Both the position numbers and the translations under genes were made by a program. Under the pieces are notes generated by a model. The model did not search any database, was not told the DNA's origin, and saw only the letters and a program-made list of their open reading frames with translations. A DNA stretch of 64,000 nucleotides, from assembly GCF_035046505.1 (NCBI RefSeq), contig NC_089823.1, positions 798,767-862,766 on the forward strand, read 5' to 3'. Positions 1 through 11,226 of this stretch are shown here, piece by piece (position 1 is the stretch's first letter; each line of letters begins with the position of its first letter). This DNA comes from Tiliqua scincoides (Eukaryota > Chordata > Lepidosauria > Squamata > Scincidae).

Positions 1-1712
1 CCTGTGTCTCTGTGGGTCCTGTGGGGCGGGAGTTGGAGAATGCCTCCGTGGCTGGGGGGCAGGGGGGTCTCTCCAGGTCCTGCCACACTTGTGCCCAAGG
101 TAGACCCTTCAGCAGCTGTCTGGAGGAGAGAGCAGGGGGGGTGCAGTGGTGGGACACAAGGCTGAAAAGTGCGCTGGAGGGTGGCTGGGTGTGTGGGTCC
201 TCCCTTTACCTCCACGGAGAAACCCTCTGCTGAGCGCCTGCCCCTCTCTGCCCAGCAACTAAAGGGACAAAATCCTTTGTTTAGCCTCTGGGGACTGGGG
301 CTGCTACAACCTGGAGAAGCCCCCCAGCTCCTGAGGGCAGGGGCACTCCTTTCTTTTGGTCACCTCCCTCGGCAGCGCAGGGTCTGTCCCCGCCAGCAAT
401 GCAAGCGATGCCCCAGGGACAAAGAGCGGCTGCTGCTGGCGGGAAGCCCTGCTGCGTCTCTGGATCAGAGTCCCCAAGGTGATCAGTGGTTGTCTCTGCT
501 TTGAGTAGCTTTGTGCAGCCTGAAGGGGTCGGCTGGCAGCGCCCACCTGGCTGGAGAAAAATACTCCCTTGCAAGAGACAACAGCAAAACACACAAGTCT
601 TTCTCTGCGCTGGGTTTCTTTCTACCTGCCCCGGCTGAGGAGGAGAGAATCCTCTTGACGGGTCCACAAGGGGCCCCCACAAGGCCACTGATGGCCCCCA
701 GCAGAGGCTGCGCTTTCTGGTGCCTGTCAGAGCCCATTGGTGTGTTGTGGCCTTTGGGGCTGTGGCACCCTCTGGAAGGGGGAGGAGGCTCAGATTGTGC
801 CTGTCCAGCCCTGGATGCCCCTGCCTTTGTCCCGGAGAAGGCCCAAGGCAGAAGCTCCTCCTTTGCCCCCAGGCACAGGATCTCCCACTGGGCCTGTTTG
901 CAGGCAGGGAAGGCACCCGCACAGCCCACATGAGCCCCAAGTTCCATCACATCACACCTGAAGAGGGCCGAGGGAAGGTCTGGCGTCTGTCCCAGGGAAG
1001 TGGGGGAGGGGATCTGGCCCAGAGTGGCCTTCTGTAGGCCCCACTGCCCCTTTGCTGGTCCTTCTGGGGAGCTGGGAGCAGGTTCAACTGGAGGCCAAAC
1101 TCCCCGAGAGCCCACCACAAATGTGAGGAGCTGTACTCCGGGAGGGGCCTTTCCCTCTTCCCTGAGCAGTCCTGCACATCACAGATCCTACAGACGTATC
1201 TGTCTCTCCGTAAACACCAAATCCTCACTGGAAACTGTTCCGTTATCAGGGAGGAGCTCAGGCCTTAGCAAATCAACATACAAAATTATGCAGGGGATGG
1301 ACAGAGTGGATAGGGAGATGCTCTTGACACTCTCACATAACACCAGAACCAGGGGACATCCACTAAAATTGAGTGTTGGGCGGGTTAGGACAGACAAAAG
1401 AAAATATTTCTTTACTCAGCGTGTGGTCGGTCTGTGGAACTCCTTGCCGCAGGATGTGGTGCTGGCGTCTAGCCTAGACGCCTTTAAAAGGGGATTGGAC
1501 AAGTTTCTGGAGGCAAAATCCATTACGGGTTACAAGCCATGATGTGTATGCACAACCTCCTGATTTTAGAAATGGGCTATGTCAGATGCAAGGGAGGGCA
1601 CCAGGATGAGGTCTCTTGTTATCTGGGGTGCTCCCTGGGGCATTTGGTGGGCCGCTGTGAGATACAGGAAGCTGGACTAGATGGGCCTATGGCCTGATCC
1701 AGTGGGGCTGTT
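1..1712. repeat. Left copy of duplicated globin 3' flank
   Basis: This block matches 6181-7892 at a constant offset of 6180 bp; I saw no difference in the lines compared, and every open frame translates identically in both. In the right copy the block begins about 26 bp after the AATAAA of the beta-globin gene. The left copy therefore very probably begins just after the last exon of another globin gene outside the window. Similarity ends at 1713-1725, inside the terminal short repeats of a CR1 3' end. It holds no gene of its own; its right part is CR1. Confidence 0.93.
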
Positions 1713-1724
1713 GTTATGTTGTTA
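1274..1724 (+). mobile_element. CR1 LINE 3' end (left duplicate copy)
   Basis: 5'-truncated CR1 covering the C-terminal end of the reverse-transcriptase ORF (VVGLWNSLPQDVV, then LDAFKRGLD) and the 3' UTR. It ends in a variant of the usual terminal repeats, with ttgttatgttg where other copies have ttcttatgttc. It lies inside the duplicated block, so it predates the duplication. Confidence 0.88.
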
Positions 1725-4723
1725 CTTCACCCCCTCTTCCAAGGAGCTCAGGGCGGGGCATGTGATTCTCCCCGCCCCCAATCTTGTGCAGGGCTGAACC
1801 TGGGTCTCTCTCCTCCAAGTTTGGCACTGCGCACTGCACAGCCCTCCTGGCTCCTCAGCATCATGCTTACCTTCCTGGTGTCCGTGAGTCCCACATCCCT
1901 GACTCACACACTCACCAAGCCACTCATGAGCTTATTGACACCTTTAATCCTTCCTTCTACCAGCTTTTTTCCCCCAAAATGAGAGGAGGGACCATCAGGA
2001 AGATGCCCCCATTCCTTATCATTGTGCTGCTTGATTCATAGGCTATTTTCTCAGAAGTAAGCCCCACTTAATTTAGTGGGACTTGGCTCCTCATTTGTGT
2101 GTCAAAGACTTCGTTACCCTTTCAAAAACCCTGAAAGTAGCACCACAGCTTGTTGTGGAGATCTCTCCCCTCACCCTGGGCAGTTCTGGCAGTTTTGCTG
2201 CTGCCAGCAGAAAAACATAAGAACAGCCCCACTGGATCAGGCCAAGGGCCCATCTAGTCCAGCTTCCTGTATCTCACAGTGGCCCACTAAACGCGCCAGG
2301 GCGCACGCAAGAAGGGCCACCACGAGCTTCCATTCAGACCTTCCCAGAGCAGCCATACGTCTTCCTGGTAACACAAGCTGGTCCAAGCCCTCGGCCACTT
2401 TCCTGTCCAGGCATTCCATGATTGCGTATGGAGGGGGTGGGCAGCAGGGGATGTGGTTTGGCTGCTGATCTCTCATGGTCAGCAGAAGCCGAGGACATGC
2501 CCAGAGGGAAACCAGGCATATGGTGCTGGGCCTTCAGTGGCTGCACCCAGAGGGAACCTTCTCAGCTGCAGAAGAAAAGGATCGTCTTCCCTCTGACCCC
2601 TCCTCTTCGTCAGGAGCCTGTGAAAGGCACTGGAGCCCCATGGCCTTCCTCTGTGCTTGTTTGCCTGGAATTAAACCCTGGGGAACCAGATGTGCACATT
2701 TCCCTTTGGGAGGGGAGTGAGCTCCTATTATTCCCATTTGCCAGCTGAGGCAGAGGTTTGCCCCCAAACAGCACACAGCAGGGGGTGTGCATGCACTGAA
2801 CTTGGATCTCCAGCAAGCCTGAGCATCAAGTGGCTCCCTGAACACATCATGGAGCGTGTCCCAGTGAGGCCTCAGGGACGCTGGCAGGCCCACAGAAAAG
2901 GGCCGTGTCCCTGAGTCCGGTGGAAATGGGCCCCAGAGCCTGGCCTGACTGAGAAGTGGCCGTTGGTAGCCTTCAGAGTTTGCATGCCTGCTGCTCTTCT
3001 GGTGGAGCCTGGAGTGTGTGCTGGAGCCCCATGGGTGGCACAGGAAGCCCCCTGCCCAGTCCCTGCATGGCTGCAGCAGCTTGAGGAAGGCATTGTGGAT
3101 ACTGAGCACCTACAGATGTGCCAAGGAAGCATCCTCCATACTACACTCTGAGTGGCAATGCCAGGTGGCCATCAAGGGCCTGGCAAGAAGAAGTTGAGCT
3201 CCTTCACCAGGCTGCCTCTTGCCCTTCTGCAGCACACACTGCCCCTGCCCCAGAGCACCTGCCCTTCCTGGGGCAAATGCCAGCAGACTGAAGGGGCAGG
3301 TCCCTCGCCACCACCCAGGCTCAGTCTGTGCTACACTGTGGGAAGAGGGCTCCTCTCGAGGGGCTTCCAGGAGAGTCTAAGGGGTCACAATTGTCCCCAT
3401 CCCCTCACCTTATCTTGGCCTGTTGCTGCAGTCACCAAGCTGCTGCTCACAATCAGGGTGGCAACGCCTCTCCCCCCCCCCCCACAGACCTGGCCCATTA
3501 TCGCTGATCTGCAGGCAAGGAATCTGTGGGTGGAATGGGGGCTGAGCTCCCCCACCTTGCCCAGGAGAGCCTCTGTGAGCTGCATAGAAAATGGGGAGGG
3601 GCGAGGAGGCTTGAACATTTGGGCAAGATGGCTGGTGGGGTTCATCCTGGTGCTGAACGGAGGATTCAGCCTGGCAGATCAGACCCAGCTCCACCCAACC
3701 CAGCCTGGCCTCTGGGGGTGCACTTTAGGGGCAGTGCCTGCCCCACAGAGCACACAGCTGGAGGAGTTGTGGGAGAATCTTGCTCACACTCAGCAGCCAG
3801 AGGCTGGGGCCAGGACACTGAGCCACCACACAGATGTTGAGGCCCCAGACCAGCCATGCTTTGCTCAGCCTCCTAGATCTGGGTCCTGCTTTTCATTCCA
3901 AAGGACTCGCCATGTGGCTTTCAATGAAACCTCGCACAGATGAAAATACAGCAACACAAGTCACACAACTGCCCCACACGAGTAGAAGGAAACAGGGGTT
4001 CCATTTGCCCACTTGTCACTGTGCAAGCCACGCAGGGGTCGGAGGTACTGCCAGTGCGACTCAAGAGGGCAGGGAGAGTCTCATGCATTGCGCTCCAGGT
4101 TCACCGTCCTGCTTTATGAGGTGTGTGTGGGGGGGGGGGCAAATTCCACAGCTTCACACCAGTGTCTCAGTGCAGTATGGAACAAAGGACACGAAAACAC
4201 GCAGCCGTGCACTGGCGTGTGATTTGTTGCTTGTCAGAAGCAGAAGCCTGTCTTTGGGACGCTGTTGGTGTGCTGAGCCTGCAGGTCCGTGTGTGATGCA
4301 CCTGGCCACGCTGCCTGCATGCTCCAGTCAGTGGATGGGCTTCCAGCGATGTGCTGGGCATGGATGTGTGTCTGCAGGCTGGCGAACAGGAAGTGCCTGA
4401 GAGAAGCTGGAGCAGCCCCTGCTCCTGCCCTCCACTGTAAGCAGAAAAGAGGCTGTGGGCTCCCAGCAGGGTCCCAGAGTGTGTACCTTTCTCTCAGATG
4501 TCCTTGCAGGTGTGACTGGGAACACACTGGACCTGAGGCAAGGCCTTGCCCGGGGCCCCAGCCCTCCATCTGGCCACCTCCAGGTGCCGATCCCACAGTG
4601 CAGGGGTGGGATTCTCCCAGGACCGCTGATCAGTCTGCCCCCAGGAGCGTTCTCCCAAGCACGCCCTGTAAGAGGCTGCATCCTTCCTGGTCCTCAGCCC
4701 TCCCAAGCAGTGCCTGGCAGCTC
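1725..4723. other. Intergenic, upstream of beta-globin
   Basis: About 3 kb without a gene I can support. A short antisense CR1 end lies at 2213-2335. Open frames here have no splice-site pattern or recognisable domains. No globin exon remnant was seen. It would contain the distal upstream regulatory DNA of the globin gene, but I recognise no specific element. Confidence 0.5.
2213..2335 (-). mobile_element. CR1 LINE 3' end fragment, antisense
   Basis: Starts with the reverse complement of the CR1 terminal sequence (acataagaacagccccactg) and continues through the conserved 3' UTR before fading near 2335. About 120 bp remain. Confidence 0.8.
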
Positions 4724-4780
4724 CACCCAGGGAGGGCCCCTGCCCAGAGGAGGAGGAGGAGCTCTGGGTGAGGGTATAAA
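4724..4780 (+). promoter_or_regulatory. Beta-globin core promoter (CACCC, TATA)
   Basis: A TATAAA box lies at 4775-4780, 85 bp before the ATG, placing transcription start near 4805 and giving a 5' UTR of about 60 bp. A CACCC motif at 4724-4728 sits about 80 bp before that start, where KLF1-type factors act in known adult beta-globin promoters. I did not find a clear CCAAT box between them. TATA is direct; the CACCC role is inferred from position. Confidence 0.7.
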
Positions 4781-4864
4781 GGGCTTGCCGGGGGGCAGCC
4801 AGGCAGCTTCTGAGGTTTCCTCCAAGAGACACAGACAGGAGTCCCCACACCCCAGCCGGCCATC

Positions 4865-6064
4865 ATGGTGCACTGGACCGCCGAGGAGAAGCAGATCATC
4901 ACCAGCTTATGGTGCCGGGTGGATGTGGGCAACGTTGGTGCCGAGACCCTTGGCTGGTGAGGCCCAGAGGGCTGGCTGCCCCCTCCCTGCCTCCCTCCCT
5001 GCCTGCCTCGAATAACCCTCTGTGTGCCTTCTCCCTCCCTGCAGCATGCTCTCGGTGTACCCCTGGACCCAGAGGTTCTTTGCCGATTTTGGGAACCTCT
5101 CCAGCGCCAGCGCCATCTGCGGCAACCCCCGGGTGAAGGCTCATGGCAAGAAGGTGCTCACCTCCTTCGGGGAGGCCGTCAAGAACCTGGACAACATCAA
5201 GGGCACCTTTGCCAAGCTGAGTGAGCTGCACTGTGACAAGCTGCATGTGGATCCTGAGAACTTCAAGGTGAGGCAGCCCCCCTGCCCTCCAGCCTCAGCA
5301 GAGTCTTCTCCAGGGGGAGTGGGGGAGGGGTTTGTGTGCAAGGCTGCGACTGGTGTGTTCATCTGCCTCGAATGACAGATGCAGGGGAGGGCACCAGGCA
5401 CAGGTTGTGTCTGTTGTCTTGTGTGCTCCCTGAAGGACTTGGTGGGCCGCTGTGAGATTCAGGAAGCTGGACTAGACGGCCTGTGGCCTGAGCCAGCGGG
5501 GCTCTTCCCATGCTCTTACTTCTTGGTCCCTGAGATGTGCGGCAGCCTTCTCCAGTGGGTACTTTAGAAGAGTGATGTGTTCTGAGGGCAGAAGTGGAAC
5601 CCAGGTCTCCAATGTATACTTGGCTTTACGAAAGCATAACGGAGAACGGAGCCGTGCACGGCAGTGTCTGCTGAGCATACTTCCTGTCTGAGACCCCAGC
5701 CTGTCCCTGTCACTGTTTCTGGGGGGGGGCGCACCCACCCTTGTCCTGTCCAGCCTGCCCATGTTCTCCCCAAAAGAGCACTTTGGCTGTGCTCACAGGG
5801 GGTGGTAGGATGAAGGCAGGAAGGGAGTGGCACCCCCTTGGCCGGTTGTGTGTGTATATGTGGGGGGGACGGGACGGGACGCAGGCCTTGGGCTCCGCCA
5901 GCAGAAGGCATCACCTCCCCCCTCTTCTCTTCCAGCTCCTGGGCAACATTCTGCTGATTGTCCTGGCTTCCCACTTTGGCAAGGAGTTCACCCCAGCCTG
6001 CCATGCAACCTTCCACAAGCTGGTCCACGTGGTGGCCCATGGCCTGGCCCACCGGTACCACTGA
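4865..6064 (+). CDS. HBB: Beta-globin, three exons
   Basis: Adult-type haemoglobin beta chain, which with alpha chains carries oxygen in red cells. Coding exons are 4865-4956 (92 nt), 5045-5267 (223 nt) and 5936-6064 (129 nt with stop), with GT/AG introns of 88 and 668 bp; these are the family's standard exon sizes and phases and give 147 codons. The protein starts [10 protein letters not shown] and ends HGLAHRYH. Distal histidine lies in VKAHGKKV, proximal histidine in [11 protein letters not shown], and VYPWTQRFF opens helix C. Oddities: Cys replaces the usual Gly at mature position 16 (LWCRV), and Cys-Met replaces Arg-Leu at the exon 1/2 junction (positions 30-31). Intron 2 holds a CR1 fragment. 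The 3' flank is duplicated at 1-1712, so this is probably one of at least two copies. No stop or frameshift; it looks functional. Assignment to a particular lizard beta paralogue is not possible here. Confidence 0.97.
5370..5518 (+). mobile_element. CR1 3' end in globin intron 2
   Basis: A 5'-truncated CR1 3' UTR, recognised by ggaagctggactaga and a terminal gctctta, inserted in sense orientation in the second intron. It is more diverged from the other copies than the fragment at 7454, so probably older. Confidence 0.82.
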
Positions 6065-6148
6065 GCCCTCCTGCAGGAGTGGCAGCTGTGCCTCCTTCCC
6101 CCTGCTGCCCTCAGGAGCCCCCTCCAGCCCCGTGTGAAGCTACCACCA

Positions 6149-6154
6149 AATAAA
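6149..6154 (+). terminator. Beta-globin polyadenylation signal
   Basis: Canonical AATAAA 85 bp after the TGA stop. The cleavage site would fall near 6170-6180, where the duplicated flank begins. Confidence 0.88.
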
Positions 6155-6180
6155 GGTCACCCTGCAAGCTGAGTAACCTC

Positions 6181-7892
6181 CCTGTGTCTCTGTGGGTCCT
6201 GTGGGGCGGGAGTTGGAGAATGCCTCCGTGGCTGGGGGGCAGGGGGGTCTCTCCAGGTCCTGCCACACTTGTGCCCAAGGTAGACCCTTCAGCAGCTGTC
6301 TGGAGGAGAGAGCAGGGGGGGTGCAGTGGTGGGACACAAGGCTGAAAAGTGCGCTGGAGGGTGGCTGGGTGTGTGGGTCCTCCCTTTACCTCCACGGAGA
6401 AACCCTCTGCTGAGCGCCTGCCCCTCTCTGCCCAGCAACTAAAGGGACAAAATCCTTTGTTTAGCCTCTGGGGACTGGGGCTGCTACAACCTGGAGAAGC
6501 CCCCCAGCTCCTGAGGGCAGGGGCACTCCTTTCTTTTGGTCACCTCCCTCGGCAGCGCAGGGTCTGTCCCCGCCAGCAATGCAAGCGATGCCCCAGGGAC
6601 AAAGAGCGGCTGCTGCTGGCGGGAAGCCCTGCTGCGTCTCTGGATCAGAGTCCCCAAGGTGATCAGTGGTTGTCTCTGCTTTGAGTAGCTTTGTGCAGCC
6701 TGAAGGGGTCGGCTGGCAGCGCCCACCTGGCTGGAGAAAAATACTCCCTTGCAAGAGACAACAGCAAAACACACAAGTCTTTCTCTGCGCTGGGTTTCTT
6801 TCTACCTGCCCCGGCTGAGGAGGAGAGAATCCTCTTGACGGGTCCACAAGGGGCCCCCACAAGGCCACTGATGGCCCCCAGCAGAGGCTGCGCTTTCTGG
6901 TGCCTGTCAGAGCCCATTGGTGTGTTGTGGCCTTTGGGGCTGTGGCACCCTCTGGAAGGGGGAGGAGGCTCAGATTGTGCCTGTCCAGCCCTGGATGCCC
7001 CTGCCTTTGTCCCGGAGAAGGCCCAAGGCAGAAGCTCCTCCTTTGCCCCCAGGCACAGGATCTCCCACTGGGCCTGTTTGCAGGCAGGGAAGGCACCCGC
7101 ACAGCCCACATGAGCCCCAAGTTCCATCACATCACACCTGAAGAGGGCCGAGGGAAGGTCTGGCGTCTGTCCCAGGGAAGTGGGGGAGGGGATCTGGCCC
7201 AGAGTGGCCTTCTGTAGGCCCCACTGCCCCTTTGCTGGTCCTTCTGGGGAGCTGGGAGCAGGTTCAACTGGAGGCCAAACTCCCCGAGAGCCCACCACAA
7301 ATGTGAGGAGCTGTACTCCGGGAGGGGCCTTTCCCTCTTCCCTGAGCAGTCCTGCACATCACAGATCCTACAGACGTATCTGTCTCTCCGTAAACACCAA
7401 ATCCTCACTGGAAACTGTTCCGTTATCAGGGAGGAGCTCAGGCCTTAGCAAATCAACATACAAAATTATGCAGGGGATGGACAGAGTGGATAGGGAGATG
7501 CTCTTGACACTCTCACATAACACCAGAACCAGGGGACATCCACTAAAATTGAGTGTTGGGCGGGTTAGGACAGACAAAAGAAAATATTTCTTTACTCAGC
7601 GTGTGGTCGGTCTGTGGAACTCCTTGCCGCAGGATGTGGTGCTGGCGTCTAGCCTAGACGCCTTTAAAAGGGGATTGGACAAGTTTCTGGAGGCAAAATC
7701 CATTACGGGTTACAAGCCATGATGTGTATGCACAACCTCCTGATTTTAGAAATGGGCTATGTCAGATGCAAGGGAGGGCACCAGGATGAGGTCTCTTGTT
7801 ATCTGGGGTGCTCCCTGGGGCATTTGGTGGGCCGCTGTGAGATACAGGAAGCTGGACTAGATGGGCCTATGGCCTGATCCAGTGGGGCTGTT
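6181..7892. repeat. Right copy of duplicated globin 3' flank
   Basis: Partner of 1-1712 at an offset of 6180 bp. It follows the globin polyadenylation region and ends in the 3' terminus of a CR1 element. If this is a true tandem duplication the repeat unit would be about 1713-7892, 6180 bp carrying one globin gene. A duplicated assembly segment would look the same. Confidence 0.93.
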
Positions 7893-7904
7893 CTTATGTT
7901 CTTA
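7454..7904 (+). mobile_element. CR1 LINE 3' end (right duplicate copy)
   Basis: Same element as at 1274-1724, here with the usual terminus ttcttatgttctta. The right edge of the 6180-bp duplication falls within this terminus. Confidence 0.88.
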
Positions 7905-8419
7905 AATCCGGCCCCAGAATATCTTTTCAGTGCTCTGATGGGCCTTGTGAATTGAGTTCTCTGGAGCATGTGCTAAATACACTGCTGAGTAACTGCATTC
8001 AGGATGGGGCCCAGAAGCTTTCAGCCTCAGGCTTTTCAGGCTTGAGTCCTGGCCGGGCAGCGACCTCACACTCTGATCCCATTCCTGTGGTTCCCAGGAG
8101 GTGCAACTAGTCTGCATCCTTCCCTACTTTGCTTCCCCCACTTTGCTCTTCCCCTCCTCCTCTTCCCTCAACCCGCTCCTCCCAATGGCAGTCATGCCTG
8201 AGTGTCAGTGGCAGAATCCTGGTCCAAAGTGAGTGTGAGTGCCAAAGTGGTCCAAAGTGAGTGAGTGTGAGTGCCCAGCAAGTCCCTCTTCAAGCCCTGA
8301 CTGGGTTCTCCTCCACAAACATTTGCCCCTCGTATTGTGGTTGTCACAGTGAAGTCACTGGCAGGGCTGGCAAGAAACGTTCCTAAGCATTTCAGTTGCT
8401 CAGGGAACAAAGCCCTGGA
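7905..8419. other. Intergenic spacer with short direct repeat
   Basis: No gene seen. A short tandem direct repeat (tggtccaaagtgagtg, two copies) lies at about 8219-8273. The right end grades into a CR1 copy. Confidence 0.5.
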
Positions 8420-10058
8420 AATGCTAAATGACATGCTGAACAATTGAGCCTTAGAACAGCTAGTCAAGGAGCCCACCAGAGGACATGCGACACTGGATTT
8501 AATATTGTGTGGTGCTCAGGACTTGGTTAGAGATGTAAATGTTACTGAGACACTGGGGAACAGTGACCAGGATGCAATTCATTTTGCCATGCATGTCGGG
8601 AGAAAAGTGCCAAACAAATCTAGACACAAAAACCCCTTGACTTCAGAAGGGCGGACTTCCCCTAAATGAGGAGGCTAGTCAGAAGGAGGTTGAAAGGGAA
8701 GGTAAAAAGAGTCCAATCTCTCCGGAGTGCGTGGAGCCTGTTTAACACAAGGGTTATACAGGCCCAGCAGAAGTGTATACTGCAAAGGAAGAAGGGCTCG
8801 ACTAAGTCCAGGAGGGTGCCAGCATGGCTAACGAGCTAAGTTAGAGGCTGTGAAGGGCAAGGAAGCTTCCTTCTGTAAATGGAAGTCTTGCCCTAATGAG
8901 GAGAATAAAAAGGAACATAAACTGTGGCAAAAGAAATGTAAGAAGGTGATATGGGAGGCCAAGCGAGACTATGAGGAACGCATGGCCGGCAACATTCAGG
9001 GGAATAATAAAAGCTTTTTCAAATATGTTAGAAGCAGGAAACCCGCCAGAGAAGCGGTTGGCCCTCTGGATGGTGAGGGAGGGAAAGGGGAGATAAAAGG
9101 AGACTTAGAGATGGCAGAGAAATTAAATGAGTTCTTTGGATTAGTCTTCATGGCAGAAGTTGTCAGGCAGATACTGCTGCCTGAATGGCCCCTCTTGACC
9201 AAGGATTTAAGTCAGATAGAGGTTAAAAGAGAAGATGTTTCAGATCTAATTGACAAAGATTAATAAGTCACCGAGCCCTGATGGCATCCACCCAAGAGTT
9301 ATTAGGGAACTGAAGAACAAAGTTGCTGATCTTTTGACTAAAATATGCAACTTGTTCCTCAAAATGGCCACGGTGCCAGAGGACTGGAGGATAGCAAATG
9401 TCACACTGATCTTTAAAAACAGAAGGAGAGGGAACCTGGGAAACTATAGGCCGGTCAGCCTAATATCTGTCCCAGGTAAGATGGTGGAATGCCTCATCAA
9501 ATATAAAATCTTAACACACAACCCTTGCTGAGGGAGAATCAGCCTGGCTTCTGTAAGGGTAAGCCTTACTTCACAAACCTTTTAAGAAGTCTTTGAAAAG
9601 CTCAACTGGCACATGGATGCGGGAGAACCCGTGGACATTATATATCTGGACTTTCAGAAGGTGTTCGACACGGTCCCTCACCAAAGGCTGCTAAAAAACT
9701 CCACAGTCAAGGAATTAGAGGGCAGGTCCTCTCGTGGATTGAGAACTGGTTGGAGGGCAGGAAGCAGAGAGTGGGTGTCAATGGGCAATTTTCACAATGG
9801 AGAGAAGTGAAAAGCGGTGTGTCCCAAGGATCTGTCCTGGGACCAGTGCTTTTCAACTTCTTCATAAACGACCTGAAGACAGAGTTCAGCAGTGAGGTGG
9901 CAAAGTTTGCAGACGACACCAGACTTTTCCGAGTGGTGAAGACCAGAAGTGATTGTGAGGAGCTCCAGAAGGATCTCTCCAGACTGGGAGAATGGGCAGC
10001 CATATGGCAGATGCTTTTCAATGTAACTAAGTGTAAAGTCATGCACCTTGGGGCATGT
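8420..10058 (+). mobile_element. CR1 LINE, ORF2 part, decayed
   Basis: 5'- and 3'-truncated CR1 spanning the C-terminal part of the endonuclease (ETLGNSDQ), the linker, and reverse transcriptase to just past the catalytic box (KFADDTRLF near 9900). Reading passes between frames several times (pieces at 8850-9263, 9250-9531, 9613-9810 and 9750-10082), so there are several frameshifts and stops. Compared with the copy at 30013-32554 it lacks the C-terminal region and 3' UTR. Its right end abuts non-CR1 sequence at 10059. Confidence 0.9.
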
Positions 10059-10299
10059 CAGGGTTCATGTTGGTCCCTCTGAAAGAAGGGAGCAGTAATC
10101 TCAGGACTCTCAGTAAGATCCAAACTAAAGGGAACATGGAACACAGGGTTTATTAGGATCCAATTAACAAATAAAAAAAACTTTAATAAAAATCCAATGC
10201 AGTTACTAAGGCACTACAAAAACGAGGCTCCTAAATCAGCAGGACTTCCCCCAGGGAAACAATCCTTTTATGAACTTGCCAAGAAAAAACAACTGCAAA
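10059..10299. other. Unidentified A+T-rich insertion between opposed CR1 copies
   Basis: About 240 bp richer in A+T than its surroundings, with A-runs, separating a sense CR1 copy (left) from an antisense one (right). No coding potential and no match to the other repeat families recognised in this window. Confidence 0.4.
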
Positions 10300-10695
10300 G
10301 TTGTTGGGTTGACACCACCCCAAGTTCTCTCTCCTGATCTGTCACAGACAGCTCAGAACCCATCAGCCTATATGTGAAGTTTTGATTTTTTTGCTCCAAT
10401 GTGCATGACTTTACACTTACTGACATTGAAGCGCATCTGCCATTTTGCTGCCCATTCTGCCAGTTAGGAGAGATCCTTCTGGAGTTCTTCACAATCCCTT
10501 CTGGTCTTCACCACCCAGAAAAGTCTGGTGCCGTCTACAAACTTAGCCACCTCCCTGCTCAACCCTGTCTCCAGGTCATTTATGAAGAGGTTGAAAAGCA
10601 CCGGTCCCAGGACAGATCCTTGCGGCACACCGCTTTTCACCTCTCTCCATTGTGAAAATTGCCCATTGACATGCTCTGCTTCCTGGAACCAGTTC
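10300..10695 (-). mobile_element. CR1 LINE reverse-transcriptase fragment, antisense
   Basis: Reverse complement of the CR1 RT segment from LDGNFHNGER-type sequence to the region after MHIGAKNQNF. It overlaps in content the end of the sense copy at 8420-10058, so the two are separate insertions facing each other. Confidence 0.85.
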
Positions 10696-10698
10696 TGG

Positions 10699-10720
10699 CC
10701 TTCCTTCCTTCCTTCCTTCC
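10699..10720. repeat. (TTCC)n microsatellite
   Basis: About five ttcc units next to the antisense CR1 fragment. Confidence 0.8.
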
Positions 10721-11111
10721 ACCTCCCAGAACTCCTTCTTTCCTGCCAGAGTCCAGGCAGGTAGGCCCCCTCCGCCCCTCTTAGCGTGGAGTTCTCACAA
10801 CGAATCTCTCGTGTCTCTTGGGATTACATGTTATGAAGGGGTCTCCTTCATCACAGAGGACTCCTAAGCCTAAGTTGTGGAAGTTAGTTGTGTTAGCAAG
10901 AGAAGGGTGGAAAGCCTGTGCCCCCATCCCACGCCCTGAGGCGTTCACACCAGAGGTGCCCCATCAGGACATCTTAGTCTATAGAAGGAATTGCAACCAG
11001 CATGTGTGCTGCAGGAATCTGCTGGGTCTCTCAGCTCCCATACAACCCTCAAGCCTGGCAACGGGGTCCCTGGTGGGCACGGAGCCCCTGCAGCATGACC
11101 AGAGGAGAGGG

Positions 11112-11226
11112 CATAAAAGGGCCTCCCTCCCCGCAGAGCAGCCTTCCCTGGCGTGCTGGCTGGCCTCACTGCTACCCAGGCACTGATTCTGGCGGACCCA
11201 GTCAAGCTCGCAGCCCCCTCTCCCAG
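11112..11226 (+). promoter_or_regulatory. Candidate TATA box and non-coding first exon
   Basis: A CATAAAA box at 11112-11118 resembles the globin box and, 110 bp on, a strong splice donor CCCAG|GTAAGC has its junction at 11226/11227. No ATG lies between. Class I OR genes often have upstream non-coding exons, and a good acceptor lies at 15788-15789 before the OR51-like gene, so this could be its first exon. An alternative is a relic globin-type promoter. The motifs are direct; their pairing is inference. Confidence 0.25.

Noticed and set aside
281-1118. 211- and 219-codon minus-strand frames, duplicated at 6461-7298
   Set aside because: Their conservation is explained by the identical DNA duplication; composition is that of non-coding GC-rich DNA.
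3152-3943. 263-codon open frame upstream of globin
   Set aside because: No domain, low-complexity Pro/Ser/Gly composition, no splice or promoter context; one of many frames open by GC content.
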